Positions 17,057 to 24,005 of a stretch of 38,588 nt of DNA are shown in pieces. The stretch spans positions 1-38,588 of the IMG/VR virus record IMGVR_UViG_3300010151_000038; one strand, 5' to 3'. The position numbers were made by a program, and so were the translations under genes. Source of the DNA: a virus. The number at the start of each line of letters is the position of its first letter. Position 1 is the stretch's first letter. A model generated the notes under the pieces. It was not told the DNA's origin, did not search any database, and was given only the letters and a program-made list of their open reading frames with translations.

Positions 17057-17490
17057 CCGACTGGATACAAACTAAAGCAGGATTACAAATGGCTGAGAGC
17101 CTCATCAGAACATTAAGAGTTATAAAGCAAGAGATAACAGCACTTGGCACGATAGCATTAAATACTAATTCATCAGGACAAACTACTCATCTGTACTCAA
17201 TATCTAAATCTCTTGAAGAGATAGTAAAAGACAAACAAATAATGAGAAGTTATGCAAAAGATATATTAAAGCTCTGCGATGAAATGGATATAAGGAAGCA
17301 AGAGAATATTAACCTTAGTCATAGAGTTAAAGAACTTGAAACAATGCTGAAAGGTTATCAACCAGAGTTTAAAGGCAGATGTTGTTCTAATAATAGATTA
17401 AAGACACTTGACCAAAAATATCACACATTAACAGAGATACTAAGAGATAAAATAACTAGGCTTGAAACAATTATAGAGGAGAGGAAATAA
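17053..17490 (+). CDS. coiled-coil early protein
   Basis: This 145-residue protein is almost entirely helical with regular hydrophobic spacing (SLIRTLRVIKQEITALG, NLSHRVKELETMLKGY, LTEILRDKITRLETIIEERK). This indicates an oligomeric coiled coil. There is no enzymatic motif. A CC pair at residues 110-111 is the only cysteine feature beyond one single Cys. Overlaps of four bases before and one base after show that it is coupled to its neighbours. Its function is unknown. Confidence 0.6.
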   Translation: MTDWIQTKAGLQMAESLIRTLRVIKQEITALGTIALNTNSSGQTTHLYSISKSLEEIVKDKQIMRSYAKDILKLCDEMDIRKQENINLSHRVKELETMLKGYQPEFKGRCCSNNRLKTLDQKYHTLTEILRDKITRLETIIEERK

Positions 17491-17963
17491 TGAGCGAAGG
17501 AACAAAATGGTACAACTGTCCAGTATTCTGTGGACAAGAACCAGGGTTTATGGGTGGAGCATTTGATGATGAAGACACACATAAAGAGAGAACTGTGCAA
17601 GCTAGGAAGTTAGCAGGTAACCCAATAGATAAATCAGATGCAGACTTCTCAATATACTTTCATGGTGAGTTAGAATACATGATAGGATTTGATATAGTTT
17701 CATTCATTGATGGTACATTCCCTAAGATAAAATATGGTGATAAGATTAAGAGTATTACATACACACCTGATGGTAAAAAGCACGACACCATTGTATATGT
17801 TGGTGAGTACAAGAGTGGTTCACCATGGTCAGGTGATAAATTATACTGTATTGTATTATTAGCAAGTGAAACACCAGATTTAGAAGACATGGAAGGTGGA
17901 ACAGTTAAGTTCCACTTACCCTCATTAGGAAATAAAATAAATAAAAAGGAGAAACAACAATGA
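17490..17963 (+). CDS. hypothetical early protein
   Basis: This 157-residue acidic protein has a GGAG-type site in the end of the preceding gene. The first part (WYNCPVFCGQEPGFMGGAF) is followed by mixed alpha/beta sequence, and the middle YGDKIKSITYTPDGKKHDTIVYVGEYKSG reads as a beta-sheet. The C-terminus is basic (KINKKEKQQ). No family is recognised. Its stop overlaps the next start (ATGA). Confidence 0.6.
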   Translation: MSEGTKWYNCPVFCGQEPGFMGGAFDDEDTHKERTVQARKLAGNPIDKSDADFSIYFHGELEYMIGFDIVSFIDGTFPKIKYGDKIKSITYTPDGKKHDTIVYVGEYKSGSPWSGDKLYCIVLLASETPDLEDMEGGTVKFHLPSLGNKINKKEKQQ

Positions 17964-18160
17964 GTTATAACAATCTTAAAAACACAATAGATAGCCTTCA
18001 TGAAATATCAACTACTCAAGCAGGAATGAATGAGAAGCAGTTTAATATAAATGACAGAATAATAAAAATGATTGAAGAGTTAGGCAAGCGACTCAGAATA
18101 GTTGAGATGATTATAAATGATGAAGCCGAAGAAAAAGCACATTTAACAAGAGAAAACTAA
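17960..18160 (+). CDS. short helical early protein
   Basis: This 66-residue protein is fully helical with a heptad-like second half (FNINDRIIKMIEELGKRLRI, then VEMIINDEAEEKAHL). It is preceded by an AAAAGGAG site and linked by ATGA-type and one-base overlaps on both sides. A small coiled-coil dimer is likely. Its function is unknown. Confidence 0.6.
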   Translation: MSYNNLKNTIDSLHEISTTQAGMNEKQFNINDRIIKMIEELGKRLRIVEMIINDEAEEKAHLTREN

Positions 18161-18393
18161 TGAAATGCTGTTTATGTGAGGCAACTATAAAGGCAGACAA
18201 AGACAACTATCGTTGGACAGGTGGGCATAATCCTTACCCTATTGTGCATAAAAAGGGTGAGAAGTGTTGTTGGGACTGCAATCAAGAGATAGTATGTGTA
18301 GCACGACTAGCTATATATATGAGACATCAAAAACAAATAGAAAAAGGAGAAGTAAAAAATGGGAAAGTTCGCAGAGATGAGTTTGTTAATTGA
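18160..18393 (+). CDS. small zinc-finger-like protein
   Basis: This 77-residue protein contains CxxC at residues 3-6 and CxxC at 37-40 (KCCLCEAT, EKCCWDCNQEI), separated by about 30 residues with a conserved-looking HNPYPIVHKKGEK loop. This is the arrangement of a small treble-clef or HNH-like zinc binder without the nuclease His motif. The C-terminus is basic. It overlaps the next gene by 35 bases in a different frame. Confidence 0.65.
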   Translation: MKCCLCEATIKADKDNYRWTGGHNPYPIVHKKGEKCCWDCNQEIVCVARLAIYMRHQKQIEKGEVKNGKVRRDEFVN

Positions 18394-18586
18394 ACAAGGT
18401 AACGAAAAAGACCTCATAGCCTTCTTAGCAGGTAGAGGTATAAAGAACCCAAGTGACGAGGCCCGTAAGATGATTAAAGAATATGACGATGAAATAAATG
18501 ACGCAATGCAATATGAATACTCAAAACAATATGAAACAGACATCATTGAAGGTAGAGTTGATGATGGAAGTTGGGAGGGTAGATAA
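18359..18586 (+). CDS. hypothetical acidic protein
   Basis: This 75-residue protein is preceded by AAAAAGGAG within the end of the zinc-finger gene, which supports this start despite the 35-base overlap. It is helical and acidic (EARKMIKEYDDEINDAMQYE) and ends in DDGSWEGR. No family is recognised. The next gene begins at the following base. Confidence 0.6.
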   Translation: MGKFAEMSLLIEQGNEKDLIAFLAGRGIKNPSDEARKMIKEYDDEINDAMQYEYSKQYETDIIEGRVDDGSWEGR

Positions 18587-19171
18587 ATGGGATTTGACCT
18601 AAGTGGATTAGCACCTGAAAATACATCTAACCTTGTTAAACCATCAATAAACTGGAATGAAGCAGCTAACGATGAAGAAAGAAGTCAATACTTTGATGAG
18701 TTAAATAAATTCCAAGAGAAAGTACCAGGAGATTACTTTCGTGCAAATGTGTGGTCTTGGAGACCTTTATGGACATATGTATGTTTAGTATGTGATAATA
18801 TATTAACTGACGGAGATGAACATAGTGGTAGTTATAACGATGGACATATAATATCTAAAACTAAATCTAAGAGAATAGCATCAAGACTAAGACGATTATA
18901 TAAATCTGGGCAGTTAGATAAATATCTTGACGATAGAGATAAATATCTTAATGAATTAGACCCCGAAGAGTGTGAACTATGTGAAGGTACTGGATGGAGA
19001 GACGATGCTATCGGTAAAAAAGCAAGAGAGGCAGACCCATTGTACTCTTGTAACGGATGTAAAGGTAAAGGAGAGAAAAAAAACTGGCAATGTTCATACT
19101 ATATAGACAAAGAGTTCGTAAAAGAATTTGCAATATTCTGTGAAAAGTCGGGAGGGTTTGAGATATGGTGA
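18587..19171 (+). CDS. phage protein with DnaJ-type CxxCxGxG pairs
   Basis: This 194-residue protein opens with MGFDLSGLAPEN and has the phrase FRANVWSWRPLWTYVC, a type of segment seen in many uncharacterised phage proteins. C66 and C69 form one pair. C129 and C132 (CELCEGTG) and C155 and C158 (CNGCKGKG) form two DnaJ-like zinc half-sites. It may therefore fold around zinc and handle protein or nucleic acid. It is the last gene before a promoter and a 59-base gap. Confidence 0.65.
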   Translation: MGFDLSGLAPENTSNLVKPSINWNEAANDEERSQYFDELNKFQEKVPGDYFRANVWSWRPLWTYVCLVCDNILTDGDEHSGSYNDGHIISKTKSKRIASRLRRLYKSGQLDKYLDDRDKYLNELDPEECELCEGTGWRDDAIGKKAREADPLYSCNGCKGKGEKKNWQCSYYIDKEFVKEFAIFCEKSGGFEIW

Positions 19172-19179
19172 AAACATCT

Positions 19180-19208
19180 TTGACCGCAACTCAATATATT
19201 GTTATATT
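19180..19208 (+). promoter_or_regulatory. sigma70-like promoter for the recombination cassette
   Basis: TTGACC (19180-19185), a 17-base spacer and TATATT (19203-19208) each match five of six consensus bases. Transcription would start near 19215, just ahead of the TAGGAG site of the nuclease gene at 19231. It lies in one of the few real gaps of the rightward block, which supports a true promoter read by host RNA polymerase. Confidence 0.7.
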
Positions 19209-19230
19209 TAGAATCATATAGGAGAGAATA

Positions 19231-19995
19231 ATGGATATAATCGGTAACTACCTAGAATACATTAGGGATGTTAACTCTAAGAGAGAGAGAACCACCGAAG
19301 TATTTCACGCATCTGCAGCTGGTCGGTGTTATAGACAGCAAATGTATGCATACTACAACCATCCACAAGACCCATTGGATGATAAATCATTAGCATTGCT
19401 CAGGCTCGGTACTATTATTCATGAAGATGTGGATAAGTCGAACCAACTCTTTATTGCTAAGAATACTTTAGAGATGAGTACAAGAAAAGTATACTCTGAA
19501 GAGAGAGTAGAGCTACCTGATTTAAGAGTTGTCGGTACATTTGACGCTGGTGAATACATTGAAAGTGAAAACAAGTTTAAACTGTATGACCTTAAATCAG
19601 CAGCAGCATATAAGTGGCAGACACACTTCGGATTAAAGAAAAATAGAATACCAAACTCTGATGCTAACTATAAACTACAGTTAGGTACATATGCAGCAGC
19701 TTGCATAGATAAATTCTTAGACCCTACAAAAGACCATACAATAGAAATGTATCTCTTGTGGTATAATAAGAATACATCAGCAATGAGACTACAACCAATA
19801 CCTAATGAATGGATAGACAATGCATTAGAATATTGGGGTGAAGTAAATGAATTATTAGAGGAACTTGGCAATGAATATATAGACGACTTAGAGCCAGGGT
19901 TTTCACCTGGAGTACCATTCCAAGATTGGGAATGTAAATACTGTCCCTATTATAGCACTTGTCCAAGTATATTAGCAGACAAAAAGAGCAAATAA
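19231..19995 (+). CDS. Cas4/RecB-like PD-(D/E)XK exonuclease with Fe-S cysteines
   Basis: This 254-residue nuclease carries the family motifs in order: H64 (GTIIHED), D105 (GTFDAG), D120-x-K122 (YDLKSA) and Q150-x3-Y154 (QLGTYAA). One cysteine in the N-terminal part (C33, AGRCYRQQ) and three at the C-terminus (C235, C238, C244 in ECKYCPYYSTCP) match the four ligands of the iron-sulfur cluster in Cas4 and AddB. It should resect DNA ends. The next gene is a Rad52-like annealing protein, so the pair forms a phage exonuclease-annealase system. No cas genes or repeats are present, so a CRISPR role is not suggested. Confidence 0.88.
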   Translation: MDIIGNYLEYIRDVNSKRERTTEVFHASAAGRCYRQQMYAYYNHPQDPLDDKSLALLRLGTIIHEDVDKSNQLFIAKNTLEMSTRKVYSEERVELPDLRVVGTFDAGEYIESENKFKLYDLKSAAAYKWQTHFGLKKNRIPNSDANYKLQLGTYAAACIDKFLDPTKDHTIEMYLLWYNKNTSAMRLQPIPNEWIDNALEYWGEVNELLEELGNEYIDDLEPGFSPGVPFQDWECKYCPYYSTCPSILADKKSK

Positions 19996-20007
19996 CAAGG
20001 AGAGCAA

Positions 20008-20604
20008 ATGAGCACTGAAATAATGTTAGCAGATACTGGTGTCAATAAGGCTTTAAAAGCCATTACTAGAAAACACAAGCAAGTATCTGAGATAGTTACA
20101 CCACCACCATTTATCAAGAAGAAAATGGGAATGGAATATGTCGAATACTCTTATATGAGAGAAGTAGCCGACAAAGAATATCCAGGGTGGAGTTGGACAA
20201 TAATAAAGACTGAAGTACTAGGTAGTGAGGCATATGTAATACACGGAAGATTAACATGGTTCGATAATGGTGTATGGCGAAAAGGTGATATGACTGCTGC
20301 ACATAGGATTCAGAAAAAGAGAGGTACTGCAGAGTTTGTAGATATTGGTAATGATATAAAAGCAGCTAATACAGACTGTATTAAGAAGGCTTTTAACCAA
20401 TACCTAAACATTGCAGATGATGTGTATCGTAATCAAGTTGATGACCCTCAACTAGATGATGACCAGAAAGAGCATATATTACTAGCCGCTGGAAGTGTAA
20501 GCGATGAAAAGCTGAAACAAATCACAGACCTAGTCAATAATATGACAATCCATAAAGGAAACTATAAGTCATCACTAATGAAGTTAGAAAGAGAGGCACA
20601 ATGA
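20008..20604 (+). CDS. Rad52-like single-strand annealing protein
   Basis: This 198-residue protein aligns by eye with the Rad52 core: YPGWSWTI (58-65), a beta-hairpin with AYVIHGRLTW (75-84), a basic stretch around 98-105, and the helix NDIKAANTDCIKKAFNQYLN (115-134). The last resembles the conserved Rad52 segment that ends in A-x-TD-x-KRAL. Such proteins anneal complementary strands during phage recombination and replication. It lies 12 bases after the nuclease that would make its substrate and upstream of an SSB-like protein. The match is by pattern only, so other annealase families such as RecT remain possible. Its stop overlaps the next start as ATGA. Confidence 0.75.
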   Translation: MSTEIMLADTGVNKALKAITRKHKQVSEIVTPPPFIKKKMGMEYVEYSYMREVADKEYPGWSWTIIKTEVLGSEAYVIHGRLTWFDNGVWRKGDMTAAHRIQKKRGTAEFVDIGNDIKAANTDCIKKAFNQYLNIADDVYRNQVDDPQLDDDQKEHILLAAGSVSDEKLKQITDLVNNMTIHKGNYKSSLMKLEREAQ

Positions 20605-20840
20605 TTAAAACAAGCATATCATATGATGAAGGACTGTTAACCACAGAAGGTCGTTATACCATTGGTACAAATGACGGAAAAGAGTTTAGAAAGGTTAGGT
20701 TTATAGGTAACAAACTCATGTACGGAAAGCAGATAATGGTATTCAAAACAGAAGATAATGAGGAACTAACAGTTAACCCATCATATCATACATTCACACT
20801 AACACATAAACAAGGAGAGAGCAACGATGGCACTACTTAA
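20601..20840 (+). CDS. hypothetical small beta-rich protein
   Basis: This 79-residue protein is coupled to the annealase by an ATGA overlap. The sequence alternates short strands (GRYTIGTNDGKEFRKVRFIG, QIMVFKTEDNEELTVNPSYH), suggesting a small barrel or sheet. Its function is unknown. It overlaps the next gene by 14 bases. Confidence 0.6.
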   Translation: MIKTSISYDEGLLTTEGRYTIGTNDGKEFRKVRFIGNKLMYGKQIMVFKTEDNEELTVNPSYHTFTLTHKQGESNDGTT

Positions 20841-21222
20841 AATAAAAAGCCAAACAATGATAGATGCTATGAAACTAATGCATACCGCTGGGATACCAGC
20901 AGTTAAAATAGCAGAAGTTCATAACATATCATCAGCTACTTACCAAAATGTAAAGAAATCTGGATGGAATTTAGATTCTTACAAAGAGTTGGTAAATGGC
21001 CAAATGAAGTCTTGGAAGGTTAGAAGAAACGAAACAGCTAAAACTGTTGAGAATAATCAACCTAAGAGAGAAAGTGAACTAGATGTAGCATATAGAAAAT
21101 ACTATAATGTTCTTACTCAATTATCAAGCTCTATTGCAGAATTGATAATAGTGTTAAGAGAGCATACTGAGAGGTTTGATAGAGTATTTCCTAAGTCATA
21201 TAATAATAATAAAGGAGACTGA
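20827..21222 (+). CDS. helix-turn-helix protein
   Basis: This 131-residue protein has a likely helix-turn-helix at residues 20-45 (AGIPAVKIAEVHNISSATYQ), similar to the resolvase and MarR-like pattern of a short helix, turn and recognition helix. A basic linker and a helical C-terminal part (LTQLSSSIAELIIVLREHTE) that could oligomerise follow. It may regulate middle genes or serve replication. Its start has a GGAGAG site inside the previous gene. Confidence 0.6.
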   Translation: MALLKIKSQTMIDAMKLMHTAGIPAVKIAEVHNISSATYQNVKKSGWNLDSYKELVNGQMKSWKVRRNETAKTVENNQPKRESELDVAYRKYYNVLTQLSSSIAELIIVLREHTERFDRVFPKSYNNNKGD

Positions 21223-21223
21223 G

Positions 21224-21505
21224 ATGAGCAAAATCACTCAAAAAGATGCTGACGCTCTTGTAAATAGTGGAATATTGTCTGACAAGGCAAGAGAAGCTAT
21301 GGAAGGAAAAGGGTTTGTTAGCAAGAAAAGAAGTACCATTCGCAAGTTTATGAAAACTGCAGATGGTAAAATGGTAGAACCTATGTTCTACTTTAGAGGT
21401 GGTAAAGATACCACAAATAGCAAAAGACAAAACGAGTTCATGACTAAATACAATACATTAGTTAATGAATACGCAACAACAGTAAAAGCAACAAAAGGAG
21501 AATAG
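21224..21505 (+). CDS. hypothetical basic protein
   Basis: The start is taken as the ATG at 21224 because AAAGGAG lies directly ahead of it. An earlier in-frame start would run back into the previous gene and add an unlikely Ile-rich leader. The resulting 93-residue protein is basic (GKGFVSKKRSTIRKFMKT, YFRGGKDTTNSKRQNEFM). No family is recognised. It sits directly before the SSB-like gene and may bind DNA. Confidence 0.6.
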   Translation: MSKITQKDADALVNSGILSDKAREAMEGKGFVSKKRSTIRKFMKTADGKMVEPMFYFRGGKDTTNSKRQNEFMTKYNTLVNEYATTVKATKGE

Positions 21506-21510
21506 CAAAC

Positions 21511-22149
21511 ATGGCAACAACAATAGATGCGGTATACAACCCAGAAGACACATGGTTACCAACGGAAGAAGGTAAATATCCAGCTCATATTTCATCTTTA
21601 TCTACTAAGGATGTAAATACAAGAGCAGGCCAGGCCATAGTAGTGAATATGCAGTACAAGATAGCATCAGAGGCTGCAGACCTTACACAAAAACTATGGG
21701 AAATGGATGGATATGACTATACCCTCGACAGTGATGGTGAAAAGATACCAAAGTCAAATGGAAGTGGTAAACAAGAAGAAGGTAGTTGTAAGCACCTTGT
21801 AGGTCGTGAATTTTACGACAATGGATGGTTTATATTCGTGCAGGGGACATCCTCTGGCAAGAATAAAAGGTACTTTGAACTACTTGACACATTAGGTGTA
21901 AAATGTGAAGAAACTACTGATGAAGACGGAAAGACAGTAAAGAAACTAGTACTCTTAGAAGAGTCAGATGTCGTAGGTAGACCAGTCGAAGTAAATGTCG
22001 AAAGGACTACATATGTGACTAAAGATACTAGGCACCTTCCATCAGACCAACAAGAGCATAAAGTCGCTTTTAAAGTCAAGACTATTGCTAATTGGGAAGG
22101 TGGAACTCCTATATCACCAGAGGAACTAACAGAAGATGTTCCTTTCTAA
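21511..22149 (+). CDS. single-stranded DNA-binding protein-like
   Basis: This 212-residue protein ends in EELTEDVPF, the acidic tip with terminal Pro-Phe that in SSB proteins recruits replication and repair partners. The body (GKYPAHISSLSTKDVNTRAG, then AIVVNMQYKIA, and later DVVGRPVEVNVERTTY) reads as an OB-type beta barrel with a long insertion, as in several phage SSB-like proteins. It sits in the recombination and replication block. The assignment rests on tip, size and context, not on a full motif. Confidence 0.7.
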   Translation: MATTIDAVYNPEDTWLPTEEGKYPAHISSLSTKDVNTRAGQAIVVNMQYKIASEAADLTQKLWEMDGYDYTLDSDGEKIPKSNGSGKQEEGSCKHLVGREFYDNGWFIFVQGTSSGKNKRYFELLDTLGVKCEETTDEDGKTVKKLVLLEESDVVGRPVEVNVERTTYVTKDTRHLPSDQQEHKVAFKVKTIANWEGGTPISPEELTEDVPF

Positions 22150-22163
22150 CTAGATAAACAAAC

Positions 22164-22237
22164 AATGGGGGGCTATATCCCTCTAGACTAGTCGCTAAGT
22201 AGGATACTGAAGCGAGGCCCTACAATAGTCCCCCATT
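22164..22237 (+). ncRNA. compact structured element, possible cis-acting RNA
   Basis: AATGGGGGGCTAT (22164-22176) pairs with ATAGTCCCCCATT (22225-22237) over 13 positions with one G-U pair. Inside, TCGCT (22192-22196) pairs with AGCGA (22211-22215), and GTAGG (22199-22203) pairs with CCTAC (22219-22223). The two inner stems cross, so a pseudoknot is possible. The element fills the gap between the SSB-like gene and a 118-codon gene and ends 16 bases before its ATG. There is no T-run, so it is not a simple terminator. It shares a sequence pattern with 22725-22760. Confidence 0.55.
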
Positions 22238-22253
22238 TACTTGAGGATAAAAT

Positions 22254-22610
22254 ATGAAAACAGCATTAGTTACAGAGGTTAAAGGAAGAAAAATATACTT
22301 AGGTAAGCACATAGACAACACCATTGTTAGAGAGTTTCCTTTCAGAAGTGCAGTATTATGGAAGGATAATGCAATAGGTTTTGACATAAGGCTATTAAAT
22401 TATGCTAAAAATAATAAAGTAAAAGGATTTGTATTTACAGATTCAATTAGGAAAGAATCTTTTAAAATTGGAATTAAGTCAATGATAAATAACCATTGGA
22501 TTAATACAGAGAATGAGACTGAAGGAGAACAAGTCTATATTAACAGAGACTTACTCAAGAAAACTGCTTATTATAAGTACCCATACATTAAAAATGAATT
22601 GTATTTATAA
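22254..22610 (+). CDS. hypothetical protein between two structured elements
   Basis: This 118-residue basic protein has a TTGAGGAT site. The first 60 residues read as beta-strands (KTALVTEVKGRKIYLGKHID, AIGFDIRLLNYAK), and the C-terminal part is basic and rich in Tyr, Asn and Lys. No family is recognised. It is the only gene in the stretch 22150-22915, and both flanks are folded-looking non-coding sequence that share a motif. An RNA- or DNA-binding protein that acts on these elements is an attractive guess but is not shown. Confidence 0.6.
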   Translation: MKTALVTEVKGRKIYLGKHIDNTIVREFPFRSAVLWKDNAIGFDIRLLNYAKNNKVKGFVFTDSIRKESFKIGIKSMINNHWINTENETEGEQVYINRDLLKKTAYYKYPYIKNELYL

Positions 22611-22625
22611 TATATATTTCATAGA

Positions 22626-22888
22626 TTCGAGATGAGGGTGCCAGAAAATTTCCTTCATTTGATTTATCCTCTCATCTCTCTCTCGAACGCACGACTGGCA
22701 CCCTCCCTTCCTTTATCTGCAGCTGTCGCTCTTCTCTACTATACAAAAGCGAAAACCCTATCCACATACAAAGTGGCAGCTGCAATCTTTTTAGTGGGCA
22801 GTATAGTAACTTGAACAAAAAGGATGAGTTACGGCAAGTGAAATTGTCTTTGGTTGGCGAATTAAAGATACTGCCCATAAAATTTCAC
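22626..22888 (+). ncRNA. large structured intergenic element, candidate non-coding RNA
   Basis: The 305-base gap 22611-22915 holds three strong inverted repeats in series. Module A is GAGGGTGCCAG (22634-22644) with CTGGCACCCTC (22695-22705), crossed by TTCGAGA (22626-22632) with TCTCGAA (22681-22687). Module B is a 13-pair stem, 22718-22730 with 22772-22784 (two G-U pairs), or a three-way junction with inner TCGCT/AGCGA and CCAC/GTGG. Module C is TGGGCAGTAT (22795-22804) with ATACTGCCCA (22868-22877), crossed by GTGAAATT (22838-22845) with AATTTCAC (22881-22888). The plus strand is pyrimidine-rich from 22645 to 22740, unlike the coding neighbours. It could be an RNA or a replication origin. 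Confidence 0.55.
22844..22872 (+). promoter_or_regulatory. weak possible promoter inside module C
   Basis: TTGTCT (22844-22849), 17 bases and GATACT (22867-22872) each match four of six sigma70 consensus bases. Transcription would start near 22879 and feed the gene at 22916. The match is modest and overlaps the inverted repeat, so it may be chance. Confidence 0.25.
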
Positions 22889-22915
22889 ATAACAATAATA
22901 ACATAGGAGAGTTAA

Positions 22916-23344
22916 ATGAGCATGCAAATAGAGTTTAAAGATGAATATAATCAAACCACATACTATTTTGGTACTGTTAAAGAACCAGAATTATCAAGTC
23001 ACGGAGAATATGAATTTTCTGTCCAAGTAGTTTATTTTAATACAACAGGAAAATATACTATTACTGAAATAAATTGGAGTAAAGAGCCAAAAGGAAAAGA
23101 TAAAGCTGAAAAGAGAATATCTGATATGGTCAAAGAATGGCATGGAAAGAAATGTGATATTCATATGATGATAGAACCAAAACCAGATGATTGTATGATA
23201 AAATACCAAGACCCAGGAGATGAACATCAGGGAAAATCACCACTTATTGATGTAAAAAAAGCAAATGAAGTAATTAAGCAAACACCTGAATACAAAAGAG
23301 GTAAAAGCATAATATCCAGCATAGGATATAGAGGTGAAGAATGA
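22916..23344 (+). CDS. hypothetical early protein
   Basis: This 142-residue protein is preceded by TAGGAGAG. The N-terminal 60 residues are beta-type (MQIEFKDEYNQTTYYFGTVK, EYEFSVQVVYFNTTGKYTIT) and a Lys-rich helix follows (KGKDKAEKRISDMVKEW). No family is recognised. A second ATG two codons in (22922) is also usable. The stop overlaps the next start (ATGA). Confidence 0.6.
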   Translation: MSMQIEFKDEYNQTTYYFGTVKEPELSSHGEYEFSVQVVYFNTTGKYTITEINWSKEPKGKDKAEKRISDMVKEWHGKKCDIHMMIEPKPDDCMIKYQDPGDEHQGKSPLIDVKKANEVIKQTPEYKRGKSIISSIGYRGEE

Positions 23345-23538
23345 GTAATGAAGGAGATTGGAAAAATAAGATTCCATACCCATACAAAGGATTAAATGAC
23401 CCTAAATACATTATAGCAAGAGAGAAATTATTTAAAGGTCAGAATGGATGGTGGTGGGGTAGAGGATGGTGGAGTGATGTACAAAAAGAATCCCCATTGG
23501 AATATAGTAGAAGAAAACGAAGAGAAAGAGGAGAATAA
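23341..23538 (+). CDS. tryptophan-rich small protein
   Basis: This 65-residue basic protein has an unusual cluster, NGWWWGRGWW, near residue 35, followed by a very basic end (SRRKRRERGE). Such Trp and Arg patches can bind nucleic acid or membranes. The start overlaps the previous gene as ATGA, behind a GAGGTGAAG site. Its function is unknown. Confidence 0.55.
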   Translation: MSNEGDWKNKIPYPYKGLNDPKYIIAREKLFKGQNGWWWGRGWWSDVQKESPLEYSRRKRRERGE

Positions 23539-23751
23539 ATGATAGTAATTAAGGTAGGCAGAATAGAAGGATACTATTATGTTGCAGAATCTGAGTTAAT
23601 ATATTGTCATTCTGACAATGATGCAGATACTGTTCAAGTAAGCGATTTAACTGAATTAAGAATATGGCAATATAATCAATTAGTAAGGGATTTAAAGAAA
23701 GCATACCCTAACTGGTTTGAAATGGAAGAACTTAAAGGAAGGTTCATATAA
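23539..23751 (+). CDS. hypothetical small protein
   Basis: This 70-residue protein starts at the base after the previous stop, behind AGAGGAG. A beta-type N-terminus (MIVIKVGRIEGYYYVAESEL) leads into a helix (ELRIWQYNQLVRDLKKAYPN). No family is recognised. Its stop shares one base with the next ATG. Confidence 0.55.
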   Translation: MIVIKVGRIEGYYYVAESELIYCHSDNDADTVQVSDLTELRIWQYNQLVRDLKKAYPNWFEMEELKGRFI

Positions 23752-24005
23752 TGAAAGAATCAACAGTTACAATTAAAATGACAAGAGGGGAATTAGTTAC
23801 ATTAAACGAAATGATTACAAAATCCCCTGATGAGAAACTCCCATCATATGTTGTAAAACTAAGAAAACAATTAAAGGATATAGAGGTTAGGCTAGATGAA
23901 AAAATCCGTGAAGCAATTAACGACCAAAGAGATGGTGAAGAGAGCGCTAAAAAACAAACCGAAGTGGAAACCAGCAAAGGGGTATGTATACCTTGCGAAG
24001 ATTAA
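23751..24005 (+). CDS. hypothetical helical protein
   Basis: This 84-residue protein has a GGAAGG site. A central coiled-coil-like helix (VVKLRKQLKDIEVRLDEKIR) is followed by an acidic tail ending in GVCIPCED. The last 110 bases of this gene are shared, in another frame, with the next gene. Both frames look codon-like, so the overlap appears real. Confidence 0.5.
   Translation: MKESTVTIKMTRGELVTLNEMITKSPDEKLPSYVVKLRKQLKDIEVRLDEKIREAINDQRDGEESAKKQTEVETSKGVCIPCED

Noticed and set aside
19231-19995. Cas4-like nuclease as a sign of a CRISPR system
   Set aside because: No repeat-spacer array and no other cas gene are present. The neighbour is an annealase, so a recombination role is the simple reading.
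22632-22814. 60-codon rightward frame with hydrophobic product in the structured gap
   Set aside because: It could suggest a holin, but its start lacks a spaced ribosome site. It uses codons such as CGA, TCG and CTC that its neighbours avoid, and it follows exactly the pyrimidine-rich inverted repeats. Non-coding function explains the stretch better.
22672-22878. 68-codon leftward frame in the same gap
   Set aside because: It is antisense to the operon, without a convincing ribosome site, and its product looks random and Cys- and Arg-rich.
22150-22915. Group I intron or similar self-splicing element with an internal gene
   Set aside because: The SSB-like gene before it ends with its complete acidic tip and the gene after it has its own start and ribosome site, so nothing is interrupted. 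No intron core was recognised.
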